Below are positions 27,536 through 35,963 of a DNA stretch of 64,000 nucleotides, one piece after another. A model generated the notes under the pieces. That model ran no database searches and was not told the origin of the DNA. It saw only the letters and a list, made by a program, of their open reading frames with translations. The stretch is from DASTFY01 sp963769115 (GTDB taxonomy: Bacteria > Actinomycetota > Acidimicrobiia > Acidimicrobiales > Ilumatobacteraceae): the NCBI GenBank assembly GCA_963769115.1, contig CAVYKN010000020.1:433436-497435 (forward strand), given 5' to 3'. Made by a program: the position numbers and the translations under genes. How positions within the stretch are numbered: the stretch's first letter is position 1; each line of letters opens with the position of its first letter.

Positions 27536-28945
27536 TCAGCGGGCCAGGCCGTCACCTTCCAACGACGAGGGGAAGCCTAGCGACCGCGCCCGCCGGCGCA
27601 GCCGGGCCAGCACCGCGGCGGCCCGCTCGGGACCCCGGGGCTGGCTGCGCAACCGTCGGCTCCCGCCGAGGATGCGGGCGATGGTCCCGGTGACCGCCGG
27701 GCAGGCCATCGACGTGCCGTCGAGGTCCAGGTAGCCGCCGGGCACCGTGGACACGATGGCGACGCCGGGCGCGGTGACGTCGATGTCGCCAACGTTGGAG
27801 AAGGCGGCGACGAAATCGGCGCCGTCGTGCCCGTACGGTCCGCGGCGCTCCGCCGAGCCGGCCGCCGACGGTGGATACGTGCCCGTGCGCCCGAGAGCCG
27901 AGACCGCCACCACGTCCGGGAGGTCGGCCGGGAAGGCCACCGGACCCCGGCCGTCGTTGCCGGCGGCGGCGACGACGATCACGCCCGCCTCCTGCGCCTC
28001 CTCGATGGCCGCGCGCACGACGGCGTCGGCCGGCCCGCCGCCGAGGCTGAGGTTGACGACGTCGCACCCGTCGCCGACGGCGGTGTCGATGGCCTTGGCG
28101 ATGGCGAAGTTGGTCGCCTCGGCCCGGCCCCGTCCGAACACCCGGTAGCTCATCAGGTCGGCACCGGGAGCCACGCCGCGGCACCCGCCGGGCGGTCGCC
28201 CGCGGCCGCCGATGATCCCGGCGACGTGAGTGCCGTGCTCGTGGCCGTTCGATCCGTGATCGGTCGGATCCTCACCTGTCACGCAGTTCTGCCCGCCGGC
28301 CACCACGAGGTGCGGGTGGTCGGCGTGGACGCCGGTGTCCACCAGGCCGACTCGGACGCCGCGACCGGTGGACGTGCGGGTCGTCCCGTAGCGCACGCGC
28401 AACCCGTCGGGCACGGTGTGGTCGATGGGCTGGAGCACCAGGCGGACCGGCCGGCCGATCGGGACGCGCCGGCGCAGGAACGTCCAGTGGTCCACCGCGC
28501 CATGCACGTAGAGCCGCTCCAGTAACGCGGCGTCGCCGACCTGCAGCCGGGCGGTGCCGTCCGCGCGCGTCCGGGCGCGGGCGCCCAGGCCGAAGGCCAC
28601 GTCCGTGAAGGCCGTCACCATCGCCCCCGGCAGCGGCCGCCCGTCGGCGGCCGACACCACGACGACGTCGAGAGCGGCGCCGCGCGCTGCGGCCGGTGGC
28701 GCGGCCGCGATCTCCGGCCGGTGCAGGGCCAGCCGGTACCGCCGCACGGGTGCGACCCGGAGATCTTCTATGCCCGCCCGCAGCTCCCTGGCCCGGCGGG
28801 CCGGGAGCGACACCAGCACAGCGCCGGTCTCGGGACCGGGGAGCTCGTCCTCCACCCCGGTCGCCAACTCCGCCGCGACAGAGGGCGCGCGCTGGCCTGG
28901 ACGCCACCGCAGACCGTGGCGGGGGAGCAGGACGTAGCGGGCCAC
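27536..28945 (-). CDS. Subtilisin-family (S8) serine peptidase
   Basis: A 469-residue peptidase with the full triad: Asp in VRVGLVDTGVHADHP, His in HEHGTHVAGIIGGRG and Ser in DLDGTSMACPAVTGTIARIL. The oxyanion Asn is in VIVVAAAGNDGRG. About 170 residues precede the catalytic domain, including a carboxypeptidase-regulatory-like stretch (DVVVVSAADGRPLPGAMVTAF); no Sec or Tat signal is visible, so it may act inside the cell. The small I9-like gene follows on the same strand. Target unknown. Confidence 0.9.
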   Translation of the reverse strand: MARYVLLPRHGLRWRPGQRAPSVAAELATGVEDELPGPETGAVLVSLPARRARELRAGIEDLRVAPVRRYRLALHRPEIAAAPPAAARGAALDVVVVSAADGRPLPGAMVTAFTDVAFGLGARARTRADGTARLQVGDAALLERLYVHGAVDHWTFLRRRVPIGRPVRLVLQPIDHTVPDGLRVRYGTTRTSTGRGVRVGLVDTGVHADHPHLVVAGGQNCVTGEDPTDHGSNGHEHGTHVAGIIGGRGRPPGGCRGVAPGADLMSYRVFGRGRAEATNFAIAKAIDTAVGDGCDVVNLSLGGGPADAVVRAAIEEAQEAGVIVVAAAGNDGRGPVAFPADLPDVVAVSALGRTGTYPPSAAGSAERRGPYGHDGADFVAAFSNVGDIDVTAPGVAIVSTVPGGYLDLDGTSMACPAVTGTIARILGGSRRLRSQPRGPERAAAVLARLRRRARSLGFPSSLEGDGLAR

Positions 28946-29173
28946 TCAGACAGCTTGCCCGGCCGGTGTGTCACCGTTCGGCGCCGGAGCCTGCCCGGGC
29001 GGCTCGACTGCCCGACAATCCGCTCGGCCGCATCGACCGTCCTCTCCGACCGTGCGGAGCGGGTGGCCGATCTGAGAAAATGTCGGCGCCGCGGAATCCG
29101 ATCGGCGCCGCAGGACCGATAATGGAGCAGCGCCCGCCCACCGGGCGGCCCTCGCGAAGTGGGATGTGTGCCC

Positions 29174-29842
29174 GTGAAGCAGGCCGGTACGAGCAGGAGT
29201 GGCGCCAGGCGGGTCATCACCGCGGGCTCCGCCGCTGCCGCCCTGCTTGCGTTGTCGTCCTGCGGCGGCGCGAAGTTCGACTACGTCGACAACAGCGCCG
29301 AGAACACCTACATCCGCGTCCCGAACGAGTGGGAGGTCTTCACCGTCGAGGGTGGCGGGGTCCGGCCAGAAGCGTTCCCGGACAGCGTGGAGTCGGTGTG
29401 GCACGTCGCCTTCGACGCCAGCGAGAAGCCCAGCTTGGAGAACACCGCCGCCATCGACGCCCTCCCGCCGTCATCGGTGGACCAGCCGGTCGGGCAGCTC
29501 CAGATCTTCGACGTGCAGGGCTCGTTCAACCAGGAGCTCTCGCTCACGACGGCCCGCACGACGGCGCTCGGCCTCGATCCCCTCGGCGTGCCCGACGACA
29601 TCAAGGACCTCGTGGAGATCGTCAGCTACACGCCGCTCTCCCAGGACGGCATGCAGGGCAGCCGGGTCGTCTACAACCTCCACAACGAGGGGGAGCCGTG
29701 GCAGACGGTGGACGCGACGACGCTGTTCGACCAGAGCCGCAACCGCTTCTACGTCCTGCGCATCGGCTGCACCTCCGAGTGCTTCCGCGAGAACCAGGAC
29801 GACATCAGCGAGATCGCCACCTCGTGGAAGGTCGTGCGATGA
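29174..29842 (+). CDS. Lipoprotein upstream of FtsH-like protease
   Basis: GTG at 29174 gives a lipoprotein signal (MKQAGTSRSGARRVITAGS, then LLALSSCGG with the lipobox Cys). The mature part (about 195 residues) has no motif I recognise; YIRVPNEWEVFTVEGGGV, LQIFDVQGSFNQELSL and FYVLRIGCTSECF are notable, the last holding two Cys. It is followed after 16 bases by the FtsH-like gene and then hemQ, a likely three-gene operon at the membrane. A GTG at 29159 would add five residues. Function unknown. Confidence 0.7.
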   Translation: MKQAGTSRSGARRVITAGSAAAALLALSSCGGAKFDYVDNSAENTYIRVPNEWEVFTVEGGGVRPEAFPDSVESVWHVAFDASEKPSLENTAAIDALPPSSVDQPVGQLQIFDVQGSFNQELSLTTARTTALGLDPLGVPDDIKDLVEIVSYTPLSQDGMQGSRVVYNLHNEGEPWQTVDATTLFDQSRNRFYVLRIGCTSECFRENQDDISEIATSWKVVR

Positions 29843-29858
29843 AGGGAACGGTGCCTCA

Positions 29859-32288
29859 GTGAGCATGACCCTGCCCCCGCCGCCCCCGCCACTCCAAGCG
29901 GTGCACGAGCCCGAGCGCGACGATCGGGAGCCGAAGACCCGCATGAAGATGATGCTCGGGGACCGGATCAAGGTCCTCGTCCTCATCACCCTCTTCATCG
30001 TGCTGTCGGCGGCCTACCTCCACTCGTCGATCCCGATCATGTCGTTCTGGGAGGCGCTGCAGGATCAGCTCCGGGCCAAGTGGTGGCTCGTCGGGCTGTT
30101 CGGGCTGGAGGTCCTGCGCCAACTCCACTACCTGATCTGCGAGCGGGTGGCCGGGTACAACCAGTTCTGGGAGAAGCACGTGTGGGGCGCCTGGGGCCGG
30201 CGCATGGACAAGGTCAACCCGTGGCGGCGGTACCGGCTCAACCGGATGTTCAAGTTCATCGTCTTCACGATCATCGCCGGGCTGATCCTGGCCTGGAAGT
30301 GGGGCACGACGTTCATCGAGGCCATCGTCGAGGCCCCGGCCCGGTTCTTCGACATCCTGTTCGTGAACCCGATCGCCGGCCTGCCGCTGTTCTTCACGCT
30401 GATCATCACCGCGATGTACGGCCTGTTCAGCCTGCTGATCTTCTACGGCATCTTCATGATCGGCGGCATCGAGACGTACAAGGCGGGCGAGATCAAGACC
30501 CGCTTCCGTGACGTGTGGGGCCAGGATCCGGTCCTCCACAAGATCCAGGAGAACATCGACTTCCTCGAGAAGCCGGCCGAGATCGAGGCGAAGGGCGGCT
30601 ACGTGCCGAGCGGCATCCTGCTGTGGGGCCCGCCCGGCACCGGCAAGACACTGATGGCGGAGGCCGTCGCCGGCGAGACCGGCAAGCCGTACTTGTTCGT
30701 CGATCCCTCGGCTTTCGTGCAGACGTTCATCGGCGTGGCGCCGATGAAGATCAAGTGGCTGTACCGCAAGCTGCGCAAGCAAGCGCTGCGCAACGGCGGC
30801 GTCGTCGTGTTCTTCGACGAGGCCGACGTCCTCGGCAACCGCGGCTCGACCTCCCAGGGCGGCCAGTTCGACAGCCGGCGGGAGCACGAGTCGCTCGCCG
30901 GGCTGCACAGCTGCAACGCAGTGCACTACGTCGACGACCACGCCCTCTCCATCGTCTGGCACGGCCTGCAGCCCTCGACAGCCGGCATCGACGGGGAGGA
31001 CCAGAAGCCCGAGAAGCGGGGCATCATCATGGGCGGCATGGGCATGGGCGGCGGCATGGGTGCGCTGCAGGCCCTGCTCACCGAGATGTCGGGTCTCCGC
31101 AAGCCGCGCGGCTTCTTCAGCCGCCGCTTCCGGTCGTTCCTGTGCATGAAGCCCAAGGCTCCGCCGAAGTACCGGATCCTCCACATCATGGCCACCAACC
31201 GGCCGGACGTGCTGGACGACGCCCTGCTGCGCCCCGGACGCCTGGACCGCATCTACAAGGTCGGTTACCCGCACGTCGACGGCCGCCGCCGCACGTATGA
31301 CGGCTACCTCGACAAGGTCAAGCACGAGCTGTCCCCGGCCCAGGTCGATCGCCTGGCCGTCATCTCCCCGTACGCCACCGGCGCCATCATCAAGGACATC
31401 GTCAACGAGGCGCTGATCATCGCCATGCGCGACGGTCGGGACACCATCACGTGGGCCGACATGTTGAAGGCCAAGCACATCAAGACCCACGGCATCCCGG
31501 ACGACTGGACCTACGGGGACCTCGAGCGCCACCAGGTGGCCGTCCACGAGGCCTGCCACGCGGTGGCCATGTACCGCCTGCAGAAGCGCTCGACCATCGA
31601 CGTCGCCACGATCGAGCGCCGCGGCGGCACGGGCGGGTTCGTCGCTCCGATGCCGCTGGAGGAGCGCTTCACGGAGTGGCGGTCCGGGTTCGACATCAAC
31701 GTCAAGACGTTCCTGGCCTCGCTGGCCGGGGAGCGGATGCTGTTCGAGGGGGACAACTCGGCCGGCGTCGGTGGCGACCTCTACAGCGCCACCCGCATCG
31801 TGATGGAGACCCAGGCGTACTGGGGCATGGGCCCGAGCGTGGCGTCCCACGCCGTCACCAAGGCGCAGCGGGGAGGGGTCAGCTCCCGTCCCGAGGACGG
31901 GACCGACCGGAACCTGCTGGAGACCAGCTTCGGGCACCAGGTCGAGGCGCGCCTGCAGGAGCTGTTCGCCGAGACCCAGGAGATGCTGGAGGACAACCGC
32001 CGCTTCGTGCTGGCCATCGCCCACGCGCTCGAGACCTACAAGACCGTCACCGGCGACGACATCGACGCCATCTTCCGCGGCACCACGGGGCCGACGCTGG
32101 ACGGGTGGGTGTACCACACCGACGAGTTCCTGCTGTCGTACGAGGCGTACCACCTCAGCACCATCGAGGCCCACAAGGCGCAGGCCAAGCCGAGCCGGGA
32201 GCTACCGGTCATCGCCACCAGCCGTCCCGAGGGCAGCAACGGCTGGGCGCCGCCCCGGCCGCCGGTCCCCCGGCGCCGGGAACCCTGA
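29859..32288 (+). CDS. Divergent FtsH-like membrane AAA+ metalloprotease
   Basis: About 809 residues. The N-terminal quarter has four hydrophobic segments (IKVLVLITLFIVLSAAYL; WWLVGLFGLEVL; MFKFIVFTIIAGLILAW; LPLFFTLIITAMYGLFSLLI). The AAA module has Walker A GILLWGPPGTGKTLMAEA, Walker B GGVVVFFDEADVLG and the second region of homology MATNRPDVLDDALLRPGRLD. The protease part has the zinc motif VHEACHAVAMY (HEACH = HExxH) and a candidate third ligand Asp in GVGGDLYSATRIV. Unlike classical FtsH (two helices) it has more membrane segments and a long insertion between Walker B and the SRH with a Met/Gly-rich run (GGMGMGGGMGALQALL). GTG 29859 or ATG 29865 starts it. Confidence 0.87.
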   Translation: MSMTLPPPPPPLQAVHEPERDDREPKTRMKMMLGDRIKVLVLITLFIVLSAAYLHSSIPIMSFWEALQDQLRAKWWLVGLFGLEVLRQLHYLICERVAGYNQFWEKHVWGAWGRRMDKVNPWRRYRLNRMFKFIVFTIIAGLILAWKWGTTFIEAIVEAPARFFDILFVNPIAGLPLFFTLIITAMYGLFSLLIFYGIFMIGGIETYKAGEIKTRFRDVWGQDPVLHKIQENIDFLEKPAEIEAKGGYVPSGILLWGPPGTGKTLMAEAVAGETGKPYLFVDPSAFVQTFIGVAPMKIKWLYRKLRKQALRNGGVVVFFDEADVLGNRGSTSQGGQFDSRREHESLAGLHSCNAVHYVDDHALSIVWHGLQPSTAGIDGEDQKPEKRGIIMGGMGMGGGMGALQALLTEMSGLRKPRGFFSRRFRSFLCMKPKAPPKYRILHIMATNRPDVLDDALLRPGRLDRIYKVGYPHVDGRRRTYDGYLDKVKHELSPAQVDRLAVISPYATGAIIKDIVNEALIIAMRDGRDTITWADMLKAKHIKTHGIPDDWTYGDLERHQVAVHEACHAVAMYRLQKRSTIDVATIERRGGTGGFVAPMPLEERFTEWRSGFDINVKTFLASLAGERMLFEGDNSAGVGGDLYSATRIVMETQAYWGMGPSVASHAVTKAQRGGVSSRPEDGTDRNLLETSFGHQVEARLQELFAETQEMLEDNRRFVLAIAHALETYKTVTGDDIDAIFRGTTGPTLDGWVYHTDEFLLSYEAYHLSTIEAHKAQAKPSRELPVIATSRPEGSNGWAPPRPPVPRRREP

Positions 32289-32292
32289 CCCT

Positions 32293-32967
32293 GTGGTCGA
32301 GCCGGTCTCGCCGACCGTCGGCTGGGGGGTGCTGCACCTCTTCTGCCATCCCGGGCCGCAGGTCGACCCGGAGGTGATCCGCGCCGCGGTGAAGGAGACG
32401 GTGGAGGCCGGGCACCAGGTGGTGCCGGTGTCGATCCTCGGTCACAAGGCGGACCTGGCGTTCATGGTGCTCGGGCCGGACCTTCGCCAGCTGCGTCGCT
32501 TCCAGAGCGCACTGCAGGCCGGAGGGTTGGTGATGGCCGACTCGTACGTCTCGCTCACCGAGGTGTCGGAGTACGCGAAGGGCATGCCCGAGCACCTGCT
32601 CGAGGCCCGGCTCCACCCGCAGCTCCCGCCGGAGGGCAAGCCGGCGTTCTGCTTCTATCCGATGACCAAGCGGCGTGAGGTGCAGCAGAACTGGTACACG
32701 CTGCCCTACGACGACCGCAACGCCCTCATGCGCGAGCACGGCGCCTCCGGCCGCACCTTCTCGGGTCGCGTCCTGCAGGTCGTCACCGGCTCGACCGGCA
32801 TCGACGACTACGAGTGGGGCGTGACCCTGTTCGGCGTCCACCCGGACGATCTCAAGGAGGTCGTCTACACGATGCGGTACGACCGGGCCTCGGCCGTCTA
32901 CGCCGAGTTCGGTCCCTTCTACGCCGGCATGGTGACGCCGCTGGACGACCTGCTGGCCGGCGTCTGA
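32293..32967 (+). CDS. hemQ: Coproheme decarboxylase HemQ (chlorite dismutase family)
   Basis: A 224-residue member. VGWGVLHLFCHPGPQVDP starts it; AFCFYPMTKRREVQQNWYTL and DDRNALMREHGASGRTF are the family's signature around the catalytic Tyr, and YEWGVTLFGVHPDDLKEVVY plus FGPFYAGMV close the barrel. HemQ converts Fe-coproporphyrin III to protoheme with peroxide, the last step of the actinobacterial/firmicute heme route. It begins four bases after the FtsH-like gene, so cotranscription is very likely. Heme made here could load nitrobindin. Confidence 0.93.
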   Translation: MVEPVSPTVGWGVLHLFCHPGPQVDPEVIRAAVKETVEAGHQVVPVSILGHKADLAFMVLGPDLRQLRRFQSALQAGGLVMADSYVSLTEVSEYAKGMPEHLLEARLHPQLPPEGKPAFCFYPMTKRREVQQNWYTLPYDDRNALMREHGASGRTFSGRVLQVVTGSTGIDDYEWGVTLFGVHPDDLKEVVYTMRYDRASAVYAEFGPFYAGMVTPLDDLLAGV

Positions 32968-32983
32968 GCCACGCAAGCAGGGC

Positions 32984-34297
32984 TCACGCGCTGTCGAGCC
33001 GGATGGTGATCGTCCCGGTCGACACGTCCTGGCCCTGCTCGTCGTACTCGAACACGTCGTAGTCGGCCACCCCGACGTCACCGTCGTCCTGCAGATCGAG
33101 GTCGCCCGAGGCGCCGTTGAGGTTGATGCTGCGGCCCTCGGCCAGCAGCTCGGCGCACGGGCCGAAGCGCCGGCAGGTCGACCCTCCGGCGCTGACGGAG
33201 GTGATCTCGGCCTGGACCTTCTCGGCGTCGTCGGAACCCGCGGCCTGCGCGGCCAACGCGAGCAGGTTGACGCAGTCGTACGCGTACGCGGCGTAGGCCA
33301 TCCGACCCCCGGGCGAACTCTCGATGAAGTCCGCCTCGAACATGGCGTCGACCGGTCGGGCCGTCGGTGACACGCCCTTGATGCCCGCCGAGGCGGTCGG
33401 ACGGCGGGGATCGATGAGCGCGCTGAGGTTGTCGACGCGCAGCCCGGACGTGACGAAGGTCGAGATCTCGCTGGGCGGCGCGTCGTTGGCGGCCAGCGCC
33501 GCCAGCACCCGGGCACCGACCGTGCCCGTGCCGACGACGGCGACCACTTGGACACCCGCGTCGAGCGCCGCTGTCACCGGTCCGTTGAACTGCGGCAGCG
33601 TCGTGTCGTAGGGGACCAGTTCGACGTCCTCACGGCGCCGCCGGAACGCCCGCTGCATCTCGGTGGCGTAGGCCAGGCCGTAGTCGTCCTCGGGATAGAG
33701 GACGGCGAAGTTCTGGCGGCCCGTGACGATCATCGCCTCCGTGAGGGCCGCCGCCTCGAAGGCCTCCGAGCCGATGGTGCGCACGAAGTACCCGCCGTCG
33801 CGCCGGGCACTCAGGTCCAGCGCGGTCGAGGTCGGTGAGCAGGTCATGACCCGCGCCTCGGCCAGGGTCTCGAGCGCGCTCAGCGCGACGCGTGACGAGG
33901 CCGGGCCGACGACGACGTCCACCTGTTCCTGGTCGAGGAGCTCACGCAGGGACTGGAACGCTGTGGCCGGGTCGCTGCCCTCGTCCCGGGCGACCACCTC
34001 CACGAGCTCGCCGTTCACGCCCCCGGCCTCGTTGATCTCGCGCGCCGCCAGGTCGATCGCGGTCATCAGCGGAGTGCCGAGCGTGGCCGCGGTCCCCGAC
34101 GTCGGGAGCCACACACCGATGCGGAGCCGGCCGTCGACGTTGCGACGCGGAGCCGTCGACGAGTCGGTGGCGACGGTCGAGGAAACCGTTGCCTCCGAGG
34201 TCCCGTCGCCTCCGGAGCAGCCGGTGAGCAGGCTCGCCGCGATGAAGATCATGGCGATCGGAGTGGTGATCGACAGCCGCCGCTCCACCCTCCCCAT
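32984..34297 (-). CDS. Branched-chain amino acid-type substrate-binding lipoprotein
   Basis: A 437-residue periplasmic-binding-fold lipoprotein. ATG 34297 gives MGRVERRLSITTPIAMIF and lipobox LLTGCSGG. The mature domain opens LRIGVWLPTSGTAATLGTPL and has INEAGGVNGELVEVVARDEG, VDVVVGPASSRVALSAL and FAVLYPEDDYGLAYA, typical of type 1 LivJ-like receptors. No ABC permease or ATPase is adjacent; the LivHM pair at 61513 is far away and next to its own lipoprotein. The ligand is unknown. It converges with hemQ and is divergent from alaX across a 23-bp palindrome. Confidence 0.87.
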   Translation of the reverse strand: MGRVERRLSITTPIAMIFIAASLLTGCSGGDGTSEATVSSTVATDSSTAPRRNVDGRLRIGVWLPTSGTAATLGTPLMTAIDLAAREINEAGGVNGELVEVVARDEGSDPATAFQSLRELLDQEQVDVVVGPASSRVALSALETLAEARVMTCSPTSTALDLSARRDGGYFVRTIGSEAFEAAALTEAMIVTGRQNFAVLYPEDDYGLAYATEMQRAFRRRREDVELVPYDTTLPQFNGPVTAALDAGVQVVAVVGTGTVGARVLAALAANDAPPSEISTFVTSGLRVDNLSALIDPRRPTASAGIKGVSPTARPVDAMFEADFIESSPGGRMAYAAYAYDCVNLLALAAQAAGSDDAEKVQAEITSVSAGGSTCRRFGPCAELLAEGRSINLNGASGDLDLQDDGDVGVADYDVFEYDEQGQDVSTGTITIRLDSA

Positions 34298-34315
34298 CGG
34301 TGGCGAAGTGTAGAG

Positions 34316-34338
34316 GCGGTCCGGTCTGACCGGACCGC
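34316..34338. promoter_or_regulatory. Perfect palindrome between binding-protein gene and alaX
   Basis: Arms GCGGTCCGGTC and GACCGGACCGC (11 bp each) are separated by one T, in the 65-bp divergent gap. Its single-base centre suits a dimeric operator better than a terminator. Confidence 0.5.
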
Positions 34339-34362
34339 AGTCGAGCGGCAAGAATCGGACCG

Positions 34363-35067
34363 ATGTCGACCGAGCTCCTCTATCTCCGCGACGCCTACCT
34401 CCGCGAGTTCACGGCCACGGTCGTCGATCGCCGCGACGGGGTGGTGGCGTTGGATCGGACGGCGTTCTACCCGACCGGTGGGGGCCAGCCCCACGACACC
34501 GGCCGCCTGGGCGGGCTCACCGTCACGGCGGTGCGCAAGGAGGGCGACCTCGTCTGGCACACGCTCGACGGTGACGCGCCCGACATCGGCACCGAGCTGT
34601 CTGGCGAGGTCGACTGGGACCGGCGGCACGCCCTCATGCGCACCCACTCCGCCCTGCACGTGCTGTGCGGTGTCATCTGGAACGAGTGGAGGGTCCCGGT
34701 GACCGGCGGCAACATGGAGCCGCTCTCGGCCCGCATGGACTTCGAGTTCGACCCGCTGCCCGAGGGGTTCGGACCCAGGGTCGAGGAGCTGGTCAACGAG
34801 GAGCTGGCCGCCGACCGGCCGATCCGTGTCGAGTTCCTCCCCCGGGGCGCCGCGCTGGAGGACGAGGACCTGATCCGCACGAAGGTCAACATGATCCCGG
34901 AATCGGTCGAGGAGATCCGTGTGGTCGACATCGTCGGTCTCGACAAGCAGGCGGACGGTGGGACGCACGTGCACAGCACGGCCGAGGTCGGACGGATCCG
35001 TGTCACCAAGACCGAGAACAAGGGCAAGGGCAACAAGCGGGTCCGGCTCGAGGTGGTGGATGGCTGA
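34363..35067 (+). CDS. alaX: Alanyl-tRNA editing protein AlaX
   Basis: A 234-residue free-standing editing domain homologous to the AlaRS C-terminal half. The zinc ligands are in RTHSALHVLCG (HxxxH) and DGGTHVHSTAEVG (C/H-x3-H type), and the glycine-rich RTAFYPTGGGQPHDTG precedes them. It hydrolyses Ser- or Gly-tRNA(Ala) made by AlaRS mistakes. It overlaps the LarE gene by eight bases, implying coupled translation. Confidence 0.93.
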   Translation: MSTELLYLRDAYLREFTATVVDRRDGVVALDRTAFYPTGGGQPHDTGRLGGLTVTAVRKEGDLVWHTLDGDAPDIGTELSGEVDWDRRHALMRTHSALHVLCGVIWNEWRVPVTGGNMEPLSARMDFEFDPLPEGFGPRVEELVNEELAADRPIRVEFLPRGAALEDEDLIRTKVNMIPESVEEIRVVDIVGLDKQADGGTHVHSTAEVGRIRVTKTENKGKGNKRVRLEVVDG

Positions 35068-35854
35068 GCTGGCGGCACTGACCGCCGCGATCGCGCGTCA
35101 CGAGGAGCTCGTGGTGGCGTTCAGCGGCGGGGCCGACTCGGCGTTCCTGGCCCGCGTCGCCCACGACACGCTCGGGCGCGAACGGGTCCGGGCCGTGACC
35201 GCGGTGTCGCCGTCCCTGGCCGCGGCCGAGCTCGACGACTGCCGCGCCCTGGCCGCCGAGTGGGGCCTCCGCTGGTCGACCCTGGCGACCGACGAGATGG
35301 AGCGCGCCGCGTACCGCGTGAACGACGGTGAGCGCTGCTACCACTGCAAGGCAGCGCTGATGGACGCCTTGGAGCCGCTGCGCGGCGACGGGGTTGCCAT
35401 CGCCCTCGGCGTCAACACGGACGATCTGGGGGATCACCGGCCGGGTCAGCGGGCGGCCGGCGAGCGAGCGGCCGTGTTCCCGCTGGTCGAAGCCGGCTTC
35501 AGCAAGGCCGACGTGCGGGAGTGGTCGCAGCGGCTCGGCCTGCGGACGTGGGACAAGCCGGCAGCGGCCTGCCTGGCCTCGCGGCTGCCCTACGGCACCG
35601 AGGTCACGGTGGCGGTGCTGTCGAAGGTGGAGAGGGCGGAGGCCGCCCTACGGGCGCTGGGGTTCCGCTCGGTCCGGGTGCGCCACTACGAGCGCACGGC
35701 CCGGGTGGAGGTGCCCGTGCCCGATCTCGCTGCGGTGCTCGAGCAGCGGACGGCCGTGGTCGCCGCGGTGCGGTCGGCCGGCTACGAGTACGTCACGCTC
35801 GATCTCGAAGGCCTGCGTTCCGGCAACCTGAACGGCGCGCTTCGCACGGGCTGA
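35060..35854 (+). CDS. larE: ATP-dependent sacrificial sulfur transferase LarE
   Basis: A 264-residue PP-loop protein. The ATP pyrophosphatase loop is VVAFSGGADSAFLARVAHD; CYHCKAALMDAL and the PAAACLASRLPYGTEV segment follow. The Cys in ACLASR corresponds to the sacrificial Cys of Lactobacillus LarE, which gives its sulfur to the nickel-pincer nucleotide of lactate racemase. LarB and LarC are not in the window. LarE homologues are widespread beyond lactate racemisation, so the target is uncertain. The start overlaps alaX. Confidence 0.9.
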   Translation: MAELAALTAAIARHEELVVAFSGGADSAFLARVAHDTLGRERVRAVTAVSPSLAAAELDDCRALAAEWGLRWSTLATDEMERAAYRVNDGERCYHCKAALMDALEPLRGDGVAIALGVNTDDLGDHRPGQRAAGERAAVFPLVEAGFSKADVREWSQRLGLRTWDKPAAACLASRLPYGTEVTVAVLSKVERAEAALRALGFRSVRVRHYERTARVEVPVPDLAAVLEQRTAVVAAVRSAGYEYVTLDLEGLRSGNLNGALRTG

Positions 35855-35890
35855 TCGGCCCGACGACGCCTCCGCGAGTCGTCCGGGACG

Positions 35891-35939
35891 GTTCTCGCGG
35901 CGATCGGTCACGCCCTGCGAGACGGACGGCCGCGAGAAC
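35891..35939. repeat. Intergenic dyad GTTCTCGCGGC...GCCGCGAGAAC, copy 2
   Basis: 11-bp perfect arms separated by 27 bases, between LarE and the next minus-strand gene. It shares TTCTCGCGG/CCGCGAGAA and nearly the same spacing with 24944-24990. Confidence 0.5.
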
Positions 35940-35963
35940 GCTCGCGGGGCGCGTGACGCACGG

